Of a stretch of DNA of 64,000 bases, positions 25,060 through 35,054 are shown piece after piece. Under the pieces are notes generated by a model. That model was not told the origin of the DNA. It saw only the letters and a program-made list of their open reading frames with translations, and did no database searches. A program made the translations under genes and the position numbers. Position 1 is the stretch's first letter; each line of letters starts with the position of its first letter. This DNA comes from Cognatundibacterium curvum (GTDB lineage Bacteria > Pseudomonadota > Gammaproteobacteria > Burkholderiales > Burkholderiaceae_D). The DNA is taken from the NCBI RefSeq assembly GCF_014284235.1, contig NZ_JACOGD010000012.1, forward strand, positions 1 through 64,000. The letters run 5' to 3'.

Positions 25060-26736
25060 ATGAATAAAAGTACTTCATTATCAGTTCCCGTGCTGCCCTT
25101 GTGGCTGGTGTGGGGCTTTGCGGTTTATTTTTTCGGATTCTGGCTCGGGGCCTATCCGGTACTGAATAATAATGAAGGCTTGTATGCCGAAATCCCGCGT
25201 GAAATGCTGGCTTCCGGCGATTGGCGGCATTGGATTATTCCCCATCTGAATGGTTTGGCCTATATGGAAAAACCTCCCTTGTTGTATTGGCTTACGGCAC
25301 TGTTTATGGGAATTTTCGGGCAATCAGAATGGGTAATACGGCTGGTGCCAGCCTTGTCGGGGCTGGGCTGCGTTGGGCTGATTTTATGGTTTTCCAAGTC
25401 AGTGGCGCGACCACAGGCAGGGCGTATGGCCGCACTCATCTTTGTCAGTGGTCTGGGTGTGACTGCCATGGCCAGGGTGTTGATGTTTGACATGCTGCTG
25501 ACGGTATTTCTGATGACTGCAGTGATGGCGGCTTATCTGTACACGGAAAAACGCAAACGTAAGCATCTATACCTTGCAGCGGTCGCATTGGGGCTGGCTT
25601 TGCTGGCAAAAGGCTTTGTAGCACTGATCTTGTTTTCGGCCGTGCTGGGCGTCTATCTGGTGTTGCGGGCTACATCCTTCCGTGATGTCCTGGCTGGTAT
25701 TGGCCTGTGGCTGGACTGGCGCGCAATTGCAGTCTTCTTGCTGGTGGCTGCGCCCTGGCATATTGTTGCAGCGGCGACGGAACCGATTTTCGCCTGGTTT
25801 TACTTCATTAACGAACATGTTTTGCGCTTTCTGGGTAAGCGCGAGCCGCATGATTACTATGCCGGGGCGTGGTGGTATTACTTGCCACGGGTAGTGATTT
25901 TCCTTTTCCCCTGGTCTTTCCTGTTACCGGTATTGCTGTTTGTCCGGCGTGTCATTCCGGCCGATAAGCGTTTGCATCTCTTCCTGTTGGCTGGGTGGCT
26001 GATGCCCTTATTGTTTTTCTCGGTATCCAGTGCGAAAGCCAATTATTACCTGGTGACAGTGATGCCGCTGATGGCGATGCAAATGGCTTTCTGGCTGGAA
26101 GAGAAGGGCTATGGCGGCAAGGCAGGTATCGTGTTTCCTTCGGCCTTGCTGATGGTTTTGTTTGCCGCTGTCGCGTATTGGGGTTGGGGGCAGGCTACAT
26201 CTGCCAGCGAGGAAGTCCTCGCCTTCGGTATGGGACAAAATGAATTAACTGCTTGGGTCGGGATCATTTTTTTATGTGCCAGCTTCCTCGTGATGTTGAT
26301 TGCATTGATATGGCCCAAGGCCGGTGTGAGCACATTTGTGCTGATTCCTGTACTGGGCTTGCCGCTGCTGTTGAATGTCGCCGCTGGTATGGATGGGAAA
26401 GTGTCGACGCGCGCATTGGTACACTGGATGCAACATACGCTGCCGCAGCATGAAGCCGTGTTATATCGTGTTTTTGAGCAGCAATCTTCTCTGCCTTTTT
26501 ATTTGCAGCGTGTCGTCAGAATCGTTGATATCCGCAGTAATGACCTTTACTGGGGAAATAAACTCCATAAAAATTCAGTGGCGATCGATGATTTGAGTTT
26601 TGCTGATTTGCTTGCTGAGCGCAAAGTTGCATTGTTGGTGTTAAAAGAAGATCTGGCTGATTTTCAAAATAAACCCTATGCCAAAAAGCTAACAAAGACC
26701 AAGGAATTAGGGGAGACCCTGGTATTCTCGAATTAA
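25060..26736 (+). CDS. ArnT-like GT39 membrane glycosyltransferase
   Basis: Polytopic inner-membrane transferase of the dolichyl-phosphate mannosyltransferase/ArnT family, which moves a sugar from a polyprenyl-phosphate donor to lipid A or another acceptor on the periplasmic face. The 558 residues have about 12 membrane segments and the family's first periplasmic loop NNEGLYAEIPREMLASGDW, followed by MEKPPLLYWLTALFMGIFG, both typical. The C-terminal ~100 residues are soluble. Substrate not determined: no arn operon genes are adjacent, so aminoarabinose transfer should not be assumed. The start has only a weak ribosome site. Confidence 0.85.
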   Translation: MNKSTSLSVPVLPLWLVWGFAVYFFGFWLGAYPVLNNNEGLYAEIPREMLASGDWRHWIIPHLNGLAYMEKPPLLYWLTALFMGIFGQSEWVIRLVPALSGLGCVGLILWFSKSVARPQAGRMAALIFVSGLGVTAMARVLMFDMLLTVFLMTAVMAAYLYTEKRKRKHLYLAAVALGLALLAKGFVALILFSAVLGVYLVLRATSFRDVLAGIGLWLDWRAIAVFLLVAAPWHIVAAATEPIFAWFYFINEHVLRFLGKREPHDYYAGAWWYYLPRVVIFLFPWSFLLPVLLFVRRVIPADKRLHLFLLAGWLMPLLFFSVSSAKANYYLVTVMPLMAMQMAFWLEEKGYGGKAGIVFPSALLMVLFAAVAYWGWGQATSASEEVLAFGMGQNELTAWVGIIFLCASFLVMLIALIWPKAGVSTFVLIPVLGLPLLLNVAAGMDGKVSTRALVHWMQHTLPQHEAVLYRVFEQQSSLPFYLQRVVRIVDIRSNDLYWGNKLHKNSVAIDDLSFADLLAERKVALLVLKEDLADFQNKPYAKKLTKTKELGETLVFSN

Positions 26737-26795
26737 GTCAGGTATTTCCACGGATAAAAATACATGTAGTCTGGAGTGGGTGGGGAGCAAAGGAG

Positions 26796-26871
26796 TATAA
26801 TCTCAGTCTTCTCATCCAACCAGCGATAGTGAGAGAGAACTGTCTCGAGCTATTGCCTCAACTATCTCTCA
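26796..26871 (+). promoter_or_regulatory. Candidate -10 box and inverted repeat before purL
   Basis: A perfect TATAAT lies at 26796-26801 with no good -35 box upstream. Between it and the purL start the 7-base inverted repeat TGAGAGA (26830-26836) / TCTCTCA (26865-26871) ends three bases before the ATG. purL has no visible ribosome site, so this leader could matter for translation. Confidence 0.3.
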
Positions 26872-26874
26872 GCC

Positions 26875-29800
26875 ATGTTGATTTTGCCAGGCTCTAATGC
26901 CCTGTCTAGTTTCCGTACCGCCAATCTTCTTTCCCGTTTGCAAAGCATAGCGCCTGATATCGTCGGCGTTACTGCGCGCTACCAGCATTTTGTCGATGCC
27001 AGCGCCACGCTCAGCACTGCCGACACAGAGCGTTTGCAAGCCTTGCTGACCTACGGTGATCCTTATGCCGGACCAGAAACCGGTGAAATATTTGTTGTGA
27101 TTCCCCGGGTAGGTACGATTTCTCCCTGGGCCAGTAAAGCAACTGATATCGCCAGAAACTGCGGCATGCAGCAAATACGGCGAATCGAAAGAGGGATCAG
27201 TTACTTTGTGCATATGAAGCATAGCCTGCTCGGAAAAGCGAAGTCACTCGATGCCCACACTCGTGAAGCTGTTGCCTTAGCCTTACATGACAGAATGACG
27301 GAGACAGTACTCGGTGATTTACAGCAGGTGAGTATGCTGTTCGGTGAGTTGGATGCAAAACTGTTGGAGTCGATCGACGTATTAGGTGGTGGTAAGCAAG
27401 CCTTGATCAATGCAAATACTGAGCTCGGTCTGGCTTTGTCGGATGATGAAATTGATTACCTGGTGGATGCATTTACCGCTGCCAAACGTAATCCCACCGA
27501 TGTTGAGTTAATGATGTTTGCCCAGGCTAATAGCGAACATTGCCGCCACAAAATCTTCAATGCAGACTGGACCATAGACGGCGAAAAGCAAGACAAGTCT
27601 TTGTTCCAGATGATCAAAAATACCCACGAATTACACCCGCAAGGCACCGTTGTTGCGTACAGCGATAACTCCTCCATCATCGAGGGTGCATCTGTCACCC
27701 GTTTCTATCCTAAGAATAATACCTACCAGGCCAGTGAAGAACTCACGCATATCCTGATGAAGGTGGAAACCCACAATCACCCGACCGCCATTTCTCCTTT
27801 CCCAGGTGCCTCCACCGGTGCCGGTGGTGAAATCCGTGATGAAGGTGCGACTGGGCGTGGTGCTAAGCCTAAAGCAGGTTTGTGCGGCTTTACGGTATCC
27901 AATCTTGCGATCCCCGGTTCCGTACAGCCATGGGAAAACGCAGGTGATTGCAATACCGGTACAGCCAGCACGGAGTTCTATGGTAAGCCAGATCGCATTG
28001 CTTCACCTTTGCAGATCATGATAGACGGCCCTATTGGCGGTGCAGCATTCAATAATGAATTTGGACGCCCGAATCTGGGCGGCTATTTCCGTACCTATGA
28101 GCAGAATGTTGCGGGTACTGTGTATGGCTACCATAAGCCCATCATGATTGCGGGTGGTATCGGCAATATCTCTGCCAAACACACCCACAAAAATGATTTG
28201 CCAGTCGGCAGCTTACTGATACAGCTGGGTGGCCCAGGTATGCGTATCGGCATGGGTGGCAGTGCTGCATCCTCGATGGCAACCGGTACCAACACCGCCG
28301 ATCTGGATTTTGACTCGGTACAGCGCGGCAATCCGGAAATGGAGCGTCGTGCTCAGGAAGTGATTAACTCTTGCTGGCAACTCGGCGATGAGAATCCTAT
28401 CCTGTCTATCCATGACGTCGGCGCCGGTGGTTTGTCTAACGCCTTCCCGGAAATCACCAATGACGCCAAGCGCGGTGCACTGTTTGATTTGCGTAAAGTG
28501 CCGCTGGAAGAGAGTGGCCTGGCACCGAAGGAAATCTGGAGTAATGAATCTCAGGAACGCTATGTACTCGCGATTTCGCCTGAATCGCTGGCTGTGTTCC
28601 AGGCTTTCTGCGAACGTGAGCGCTGCCCGTTTGCGGTAGTTGGTACGGCGACCGAAGAACGTCAGTTAAAGGTAATCGATCCTTTGCATGACAATGCACC
28701 GGTCGATATGCCGATGAATGTATTGCTCGGCAAACCGCCTAAGATGCATCGTCAGGTAGAGCGTCAGACCCAGACCTTGCAAGCGATAGATCTGACCGGT
28801 ATCGAGTTGGCAACTGCTGCAGAACGCGTGCTGAGCCTGCCTACTGTGGCCGATAAATCCTTCCTGATTACCATTGGTGACCGTACCGTCGGTGCAACCA
28901 CGGTGCGTGACCAGATGGTCGGTCCCTGGCAGGTACCGGTGGCTGACTGTGCAGTGACCACCATGAGTTTTGACGGTTATCTGGGCGAAGCAATGTCTAT
29001 GGGTGAGCGCACCCCGCTGGCCGTCATCAATGCTCCGGCATCAGGCCGTATGGCGGTCGGTGAGGCGATTACTAATATCGCTGCTGCACCGATTCAGGCT
29101 ATCTCGGATATCAAATTGTCGGCTAACTGGATGGCTGCCTGTGGTCAGCCAGGTCAGGATGCTGCGCTGTTTGATACGGTGAAAGCGGTAGGTATGGATG
29201 TCTGTCCTGCACTGGGCATCAGCATCCCGGTCGGTAAAGATTCCCTGTCTATGCGTACCACCTGGAGTGATGACGGTGTGGCCAAGTCAGTCACCTCGCC
29301 AGTGTCGCTGATTATTTCTGCTTTTGCTCCTGTCTACGATGTACGTCGTTCACTGACCCCACAATTGCAGCTCGATAAAGGTGATACCAGCCTGATTCTG
29401 ATCGATCTGGGCCGTGGTAAAAATCGTCTGGGCGCGTCTGCCTTTGCGCAAGTCATGCAACGCATCGGTGATGAAGTGCCGGATCTGGACCAGCCAGAAG
29501 ATCTGAAAGCTTTCTTTGCGGCGATTCAGACGCTGAATCGTGAAGAAAAATTACTGGCCTACCATGACCGCTCTGACGGTGGTTTGTATGCCACCTTGTG
29601 CGAAATGGCATTCGCGGGTCGTGCTGGTTTGTCGGTGAATCTGGATATTCTGGCGATGGACGGCGGCCATGCGGCCGACCAGGGTGATGCGAAAAACTGG
29701 GCCGGTCAGATTCCTGAGCGCAGAAATGAACTGACCCTGCGCGCTTTGTTCAATGAAGAGCTGGGTGCAGTGATACAAGTTCGTACTGAGCAGCGTTCAG

Positions 29801-30864
29801 AAGTAATGGATGTGCTGCGTGCGCATCAACTGGGTGCCTGCAGCCATATCATCGGCAAAGTGAATGCCGGAGACAGCATAGAATTCACCCGTGATGTGAA
29901 GCAGATCTACGCGGCGAAGCGCAGCAGCCTGCATCAGATCTGGAGCAAAACCAGCTGGCAGATCGCCCGTTTGCGTGACAATCCGGCTTGTGCTGACGCT
30001 GAATATGCGCGAATTCTGGATGTCAATGATCCGGGTATGCAGCCACGTATCAGCTTTGATATGCAGGAAGATATTGCTGCTCCGTTTATCGCAACCGGTG
30101 TCCGCCCTAAGGTCGCTATCCTGCGCGAGCAGGGTGTGAATTCGCACATCGAAACGGCCTATGTGATGCACAAGGCTGGATTTGAAGCAGTCGACGTTCA
30201 CATGAGTGATCTGATCGCTGGTCGCGCCAATCTGCAAGACTTTAAAGGCCTGATCGCTGTCGGTGGTTTCTCCTACGGTGACGTATTGGGTGCGGGTGAG
30301 GGCTGGGCGAAAACCATCCTGTTTAACCAAATGATGGCCGAGCAATTCTCCGGCTTCTTCCACCGTAATGACACCTTCGGCCTGGGTATTTGTAATGGCT
30401 GTCAGATGATGAGTAATCTGAAATCCATCATCCCTGGTGCGCAGGCATGGCCTAAATTCACGCGTAATAAATCGGAGCAGTTTGAAGCCCGTTTTGCGAT
30501 GGTGGAAGTGCTGGAGTCGCAATCGATTCTGTTTGCCGGTATGGCCGGTACACAGACGCCAATCGCAGTCGCGCATGGTGAGGGCTTTGCTGACTTTTCA
30601 CAGACAGGCAAGCAGAGCGAGGCAAGCGCCGCTCTGCGTTTTGTGAATAATGCGGGTCAGGCCACTGAGGCTTATCCTTTCAATCCAAATGGCTCGCCAG
30701 CCGGCATTACTGCGGTGACCAATCTGGACGGGCGCTTCACAGTGATGATGCCCCATCCTGAGCGCGTATTCCGCTCAGTAGTTCAATCCTGGGCACCAGA
30801 GTCCTGGGGCGAGGACACACCATGGATGCGCATGTTCCGCAATGCGCGTAAGTGGGTGGGCTGA
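26875..30864 (+). CDS. purL: Phosphoribosylformylglycinamidine synthase
   Basis: Large single-chain PurL (FGAM synthase), fourth step of purine synthesis: FGAR + glutamine + ATP to FGAM. The 1329 residues match the proteobacterial length. Seen in order: N-terminal PurS-like domain, linker, two AIRS-type halves ([45 protein letters not shown]) and a class I glutamine amidotransferase domain from about 1050 with nucleophile Cys-1173 in [11 protein letters not shown] and HPER near the end. The start matches the usual [11 protein letters not shown]. No Shine-Dalgarno sequence is evident. A terminator follows at 30904-30930. Confidence 0.97.
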   Translation: MLILPGSNALSSFRTANLLSRLQSIAPDIVGVTARYQHFVDASATLSTADTERLQALLTYGDPYAGPETGEIFVVIPRVGTISPWASKATDIARNCGMQQIRRIERGISYFVHMKHSLLGKAKSLDAHTREAVALALHDRMTETVLGDLQQVSMLFGELDAKLLESIDVLGGGKQALINANTELGLALSDDEIDYLVDAFTAAKRNPTDVELMMFAQANSEHCRHKIFNADWTIDGEKQDKSLFQMIKNTHELHPQGTVVAYSDNSSIIEGASVTRFYPKNNTYQASEELTHILMKVETHNHPTAISPFPGASTGAGGEIRDEGATGRGAKPKAGLCGFTVSNLAIPGSVQPWENAGDCNTGTASTEFYGKPDRIASPLQIMIDGPIGGAAFNNEFGRPNLGGYFRTYEQNVAGTVYGYHKPIMIAGGIGNISAKHTHKNDLPVGSLLIQLGGPGMRIGMGGSAASSMATGTNTADLDFDSVQRGNPEMERRAQEVINSCWQLGDENPILSIHDVGAGGLSNAFPEITNDAKRGALFDLRKVPLEESGLAPKEIWSNESQERYVLAISPESLAVFQAFCERERCPFAVVGTATEERQLKVIDPLHDNAPVDMPMNVLLGKPPKMHRQVERQTQTLQAIDLTGIELATAAERVLSLPTVADKSFLITIGDRTVGATTVRDQMVGPWQVPVADCAVTTMSFDGYLGEAMSMGERTPLAVINAPASGRMAVGEAITNIAAAPIQAISDIKLSANWMAACGQPGQDAALFDTVKAVGMDVCPALGISIPVGKDSLSMRTTWSDDGVAKSVTSPVSLIISAFAPVYDVRRSLTPQLQLDKGDTSLILIDLGRGKNRLGASAFAQVMQRIGDEVPDLDQPEDLKAFFAAIQTLNREEKLLAYHDRSDGGLYATLCEMAFAGRAGLSVNLDILAMDGGHAADQGDAKNWAGQIPERRNELTLRALFNEELGAVIQVRTEQRSEVMDVLRAHQLGACSHIIGKVNAGDSIEFTRDVKQIYAAKRSSLHQIWSKTSWQIARLRDNPACADAEYARILDVNDPGMQPRISFDMQEDIAAPFIATGVRPKVAILREQGVNSHIETAYVMHKAGFEAVDVHMSDLIAGRANLQDFKGLIAVGGFSYGDVLGAGEGWAKTILFNQMMAEQFSGFFHRNDTFGLGICNGCQMMSNLKSIIPGAQAWPKFTRNKSEQFEARFAMVEVLESQSILFAGMAGTQTPIAVAHGEGFADFSQTGKQSEASAALRFVNNAGQATEAYPFNPNGSPAGITAVTNLDGRFTVMMPHPERVFRSVVQSWAPESWGEDTPWMRMFRNARKWVG

Positions 30865-31199
30865 TCTGTTGTTCACTTCGATGTTCGCGTCGAATCAGCA
30901 AAAAAAACCGGGTTAACGCCCGGTTTTTTTGTTTGTTGATGCAAGGCCGTAACCCGCAAAAGTAGGACGCATCGAGATGCGCCGCAAAATCATGCTTATC
31001 GCGTATCAGATGTTCCCGATAATGGTGTAAGCGGACTGCAGATAGCGTTTCTGTTAAAGGGATACTTTTTGAAAATCTACTTTTGATCAAGCGCACCGTT
31101 GTCGAAAAATTGCGGTCCTCTTGAAGTAATTTGATCTCATAATGGAGGGGGGTGGTAATACTGCCCAAGCATGAATGGTGAACTGATGCCCGCGATTTT
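30865..31199. other. Intergenic region after purL
   Basis: 335 bp with the purL terminator and then nothing that I recognise. The frame of the next gene has a stop (31179-31181) only six codons before its GTG, and the intervening codons (GCC CGC GAT TTT) read on smoothly into it. The upstream part of that gene may therefore have been lost or shifted here. Confidence 0.45.
30904..30930 (+). terminator. Terminator of purL
   Basis: The stem AAAACCGGG (30904-30912) pairs with CCCGGTTTT (30919-30927), with a 6-base loop and a T tract to 30930. Confidence 0.92.
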
Positions 31200-32672
31200 G
31201 TGGATGCGCGCTTTTTGGGAGAAATACCTACGGCGGGTAGTAAATTTAGTGGCGCAGTCGATGCGAATTTAGGCAAAACGCCTGCTATGCATCAAACACG
31301 TGATTTGGGGATGGCTATGGATCTTGGAATTGGACCGGACGTATATATTAACTCGAAGCATATGGCTAATAACGACTCGATTGCGGGTTTGGAGGCTCAA
31401 ATTTCATCTGTTGCAGCAGCATTTGCAAGTGGTTGGGATAATGATAAAGCGCTTGCACTATCGCAGATGTTGGGTCTCGTTGAGGATGGCGCCCAATTAG
31501 GTCTTGAGAACAATCAACGTGCTGCGATTCGCGATTATTTATCCATGTATGCCGTCACCAAAAAGAGCAATGGTTCACTTGATGAAGTGGCATCGCACAT
31601 TTCAAATCAGAATAAAAGCATCATTAGTGATGCATTATTTGGTGGCATTGTTGACTCCTATGTGAATAATGGTACGGACGGGAAGAACACCTACCCCTAT
31701 ATGCGTGCTGTTTTACGTGCTTTAGGTATTACGAGTGTCACGCACCCATTTCACGATAACCATATTCACATGTATCTCAAGCCGCCGACGCGGCAGGATA
31801 TTGTTTCCGAATCTGGGAATCGTCAACAATTACAGGTCGCGGGGGATGCGAATTTGAACGAGAGAGCATCTCCCCAGATGGCGAATACCTCGCCTGGCAA
31901 GTACGCGATGGTTTTAAGTAGATGTGGGTATATAAGCACTGACTGGACGTATGGTGATGGTGGTGGAGTTACTTCGCCAGACTTCACCTTAAATCATTAT
32001 TTCAGCCAAACTTCAAAGCAAAAAACATTCAAAATAGATGATGTTGGAAAAGTAGTGATATTGCAACAGCCCACATACGGTGTGATGAAAGCTTCCCACT
32101 TAACCGAGTCAGGGCACTGGTTCAAATATTACGTTACCAACCCAAGTTATTCGGGCATGGATAAGGCGATATTTGATGTGGAATACGCTGGGAAGCATGT
32201 GAAAGTGATTGAGAAATTCCATGTTGCTCCAGATCATGACACAAATGATGAAACTACCCAGCGCGAATATGATCGCTTGTGTTCGCCGAAGATAATTAGA
32301 GTTTCTTCGAAAGATGGCGTAGATGTTCCTCAGCAGCTAGCCGTCGGTGAGACCAGCTATCAAACGGATTGGATGGATTTACTCGCCAATTTCGGTGCCG
32401 CGTCGGATGGTAAGACGGAGTTGCTCTCTGCGCTCTTGCATGAATATGGTGATGCTTTAGGCATAGGCCTCAGCGGCGATGATGGAGATTTCATGGCCGC
32501 CAGTTTGCAGCCGGGCGAGCGTCGTCTGCCTGGCTCAGAAGAATTGAGCTTGATGGCAATGTACCGACTCCGTCGCGCTGACTATGGCTGGGTCTTGAAT
32601 ATCGATCAAACGCAATTGGCGCCAGGTGTTGAGCTTACTGCCAGCCATGTTGGGTCGGGTGGATTTTGTTGA
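31200..32672 (+). pseudogene. Remnant of a large secreted metallopeptidase-like protein
   Basis: A 490-codon frame with no signal peptide, no good start (GTG, no ribosome site) and codon use unlike its neighbours. Residues 31-43 (HQTRDLGMAMDLG) and His-185, His-188 and His-190 (HDNHIHMYL) look like an M15/VanY-type zinc site. Residues 396-450 (DWMDLLANFGAASDG, LLHEYGDALGIG, QPGERRLP) resemble a segment found in giant repeat-containing exoproteins, where the motif is HEYGHALG. Here the third zinc ligand is Asp-418 (GAT at 32451-32453), one base from His. I read it as an internal fragment of a once larger gene, probably not functional. An intact short gene cannot be excluded. Confidence 0.55.
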
Positions 32673-32852
32673 AGAAATAGGTGTTTGGGTACCCAACAAA
32701 AAAGCAGAAATGATAGGGAGATACAAGGCGGTAAATCACATGAACAGAGTTTGTCAAGATCTACCCTAATAGCGGATTGCACCTAAGCCCATTGTTCATT
32801 GGCGCTAGCATTGAATGCTTGCCCTGATCGGTGATTAAGCAATTTTGAAAGC

Positions 32853-32882
32853 AAAAAAAGAGGCATCACTGCCTCTTTTTTT
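32853..32882. terminator. Bidirectional terminator
   Basis: A perfect 12-bp stem, seven As plus GAGGC (32853-32864) pairing with GCCTC plus seven Ts (32871-32882), has a 6-base loop. It works in both directions and lies 20 bases past the end of the parvulin gene. Confidence 0.9.
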
Positions 32883-32901
32883 ATTGCTGAATAATCTGAG
32901 A

Positions 32902-33675
32902 TTACTTCACAACCGCTTTTTTCAGCAGGGATTGCTGGTAAGTCTGTACTTTTTGCTGTTGCAGACCGCTGACGATTTGCTGTTTTAATTCTTCCAGGGA
33001 TGGGAATTTGATTGGGCGTACGTCGTCAACTTTGATGATGTGGAAGCCAGCATCTGTCTTAACCGGTGCTTCTGTGAACTGCCCTTTTTGCATGGCGCTC
33101 AGAGCCTGTGCGAAAGCAGGTGGGAAGCCAGCTGGTACTGCCCAGTCCAGATCGCCACCGCGGGATGCAGAGCCAGTATCCTTAGACTGTTTTGCCAGTT
33201 CTTCAAATTTAGCGCCAGCTTTCAGTTTGGAGATGAGTGCTTTCGCATCATCTTCTTTGTCAAGCAGGATGTGATAGACATGGTATTCCTTGTCACCAGC
33301 CTGGGTTTTTGCTTTGTCGTATTCGGCCTGGATATCGGCATCAGTGATAGGGCTCTTTTTCAGTTGCTCTATCATCAGAGCACGGATGATGAGATCCTGA
33401 CGGGACATTTCTAACTGCGCCACGACATCCGCATTTTTGGTGATGCCAGACTTATCCGCTTCTTGCAGGAACACTTCACGTGCGATCAATTGTTCTTTGA
33501 CGGCTGCGCGCAATTGTGGCGAATCCTGTTGACCTTGTGCTGTAAGTTGTTTTACAACCGTTTCGATGCGTGCTGCCGGGATTGCTTTGCCATTGACTGT
33601 GGCAAGGGTTTGAGCCATCGCTGGCACAGCTGTTGCGAGAAGTACTACCAGCAAATGAGCAGGTTTAAAAGTCAT
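32902..33675 (-). CDS. Periplasmic parvulin-type peptidyl-prolyl isomerase
   Basis: Exported prolyl isomerase/chaperone of the PpiC/SurA group. 257 residues: signal peptide ending AVPAMAQ, an N-terminal SurA-like helical region (VKQLTAQGQQDSPQLRAAVKEQLI), and the parvulin domain (YHVYHILLDKEDDAKALISKL, GGDLDWAVPAGFPPAFAQAL, TDAGFHIIKVDDVR). AGGAA stands seven bases before the ATG. It is the last of a minus-strand run with bolA, yciB and msrB; a bidirectional terminator follows. Confidence 0.93.
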   Translation of the reverse strand: MTFKPAHLLVVLLATAVPAMAQTLATVNGKAIPAARIETVVKQLTAQGQQDSPQLRAAVKEQLIAREVFLQEADKSGITKNADVVAQLEMSRQDLIIRALMIEQLKKSPITDADIQAEYDKAKTQAGDKEYHVYHILLDKEDDAKALISKLKAGAKFEELAKQSKDTGSASRGGDLDWAVPAGFPPAFAQALSAMQKGQFTEAPVKTDAGFHIIKVDDVRPIKFPSLEELKQQIVSGLQQQKVQTYQQSLLKKAVVK

Positions 33676-33725
33676 TGTCTGTTCCTAAAATAACAAATAT
33701 TGAATTGGATTGATAAATGAACTGC

Positions 33726-33998
33726 TTAGGTCGGTATCTCTGACGGAGCAAGCGCGACTATCGCCAGCGCGTGAACTTCCGTATGCATCATATCGCCAAC
33801 GGCATCATACACCAGACGATGACGGGATACGCGGTTTAAACCCTCAAATTGCTGACAAATTATTTTGACACTGTAATGACTTCCACCACTGGCGGCACCG
33901 GCATGGCCAGCGTGGGCAGCAGAATCATCCTGCAAGTGACATTCCAGAGGCTGCAAAGCTTCGGTCAGTTTGCAACGGAGTTTTTCAAAACGTGTCAT
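33726..33998 (-). CDS. BolA family protein
   Basis: Small 90-residue BolA-like protein. BolA proteins pair with monothiol glutaredoxins and help handle iron-sulfur clusters; some bind DNA. The core SGGSHYSVKIICQQFEGLNRVSRHRLVYDAV is typical, including the conserved RH(R)xVY; the N-terminal part has a His/Ala-rich insertion (AAHAGHAGAASG). The start codon overlaps the stop of yciB by four bases (ATGA). The yciB-bolA-ppiC order is common in betaproteobacteria. Confidence 0.9.
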   Translation of the reverse strand: MTRFEKLRCKLTEALQPLECHLQDDSAAHAGHAGAASGGSHYSVKIICQQFEGLNRVSRHRLVYDAVGDMMHTEVHALAIVALAPSEIPT

Positions 33999-34618
33999 GC
34001 CTCGGTATCCTCGATGTATTTAGACAAAAACAGGCTTTGGCCTATGATAAAGGCAGGCATGATGCCGACCAGCGAAACCAGCTTAAATGTGGCCCAGGCA
34101 GAGGTGCTGAATTGTTGGGCGACGAACAGATTTGCTAAGCCCATCAGCGTGAAATAGGCGATCCAGACCAGACCCAGTCTGCTCCAGACGGTTTCAGGTA
34201 ACTGCACCTGCGCAGACATCGCCGCTTTAATCAGATTCTTTTTGAAAATGAGCTGGGACAGCAGCAATGCACCGCCATAACACCAGTACAGCACGGTGGG
34301 TTTGAGCTTGATAAAGGTTTCGCTGTGAAAGTAGATAGTCGCACCGCCGAACACCATGATGGTGATGAATGACACCCACAGCATCGCATCGACTTTCACT
34401 CGCTTCAGCAGCAAGTAACTGATTTGCAAAACGGATGCCAGTAAGGTGATGGCGGTGGCAAAGATGACTGCAGCAACTTCTGCTGGTGCCTTGCCATCAG
34501 CGATAAAGCCAGACAGGAAATGCTGTACCCATTCCTGCGCCAAGGCCGGGTTGCTTTCGCCCCATTTAAACGCGATAAAAAAAAGTAGAACCGGAAATAC
34601 GTCAAAAAGAAATTTCAT
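33995..34618 (-). CDS. yciB: Inner-membrane septation/intracellular septation protein A
   Basis: YciB/IspZ family, about 207 residues with five or six membrane helices. Starts MKFLFDVFPVLLFFIAFKWG, a family signature. Implicated in cell-envelope synthesis and division site stability in enterobacteria. The frame is open eight codons further to a TTG, but that would overlap msrB; the ATG at 34618 fits the family and lies 7 bp after the msrB stop. Confidence 0.93.
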   Translation of the reverse strand: MKFLFDVFPVLLFFIAFKWGESNPALAQEWVQHFLSGFIADGKAPAEVAAVIFATAITLLASVLQISYLLLKRVKVDAMLWVSFITIMVFGGATIYFHSETFIKLKPTVLYWCYGGALLLSQLIFKKNLIKAAMSAQVQLPETVWSRLGLVWIAYFTLMGLANLFVAQQFSTSAWATFKLVSLVGIMPAFIIGQSLFLSKYIEDTEA

Positions 34619-34625
34619 GCAATGC

Positions 34626-35018
34626 TCAGGGTAACGGATCAAAAGTTAAAGAAGCAGAGTTAATGCAATAGCGCAAACCTGTCGGTGGCGGACCATCCGG
34701 AAAAACGTGACCCAGATGGGCGTCGCAGATGTTACACAAAATCTCAGTGCGCGTCATGCCAAAAGAGTGGTCTTTCTCTTCTCTCACATTGGCTGGGTTC
34801 AAAGCGCGGAAATAGCTGGGCCAGCCGCATCCCGAATCAAATTTGGCATCGGATGCGAATAAGGGCGTCTGACAGCAAACGCAGGTATAGATGCCAGCCT
34901 CATGGTGATCCCAGTATTTGCCGGTAAACGCACGTTCCGTCGCTGCATGCCGGGTGACCTCAAATTGCATGGGGTCGAGTAAGGCCTTCCATTCGGCTTC
35001 AGTTTTTTTGATTTTCAT
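34626..35018 (-). CDS. msrB: Peptide-methionine (R)-S-oxide reductase
   Basis: Repairs methionine-R-sulfoxide in proteins. 130 residues with the two zinc-binding pairs (CVCC and CNIC), GCGWPSY, HLGHVF and the catalytic Cys in RYCINSASL. The start has an excellent ribosome site (AAGGAGG six bases before). First of the msrB-yciB-bolA-ppiC run. Confidence 0.95.
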   Translation of the reverse strand: MKIKKTEAEWKALLDPMQFEVTRHAATERAFTGKYWDHHEAGIYTCVCCQTPLFASDAKFDSGCGWPSYFRALNPANVREEKDHSFGMTRTEILCNICDAHLGHVFPDGPPPTGLRYCINSASLTFDPLP

Positions 35019-35054
35019 CGTAGTCCTCCTTGTTATTTGGTTCAGGCATTCGAT

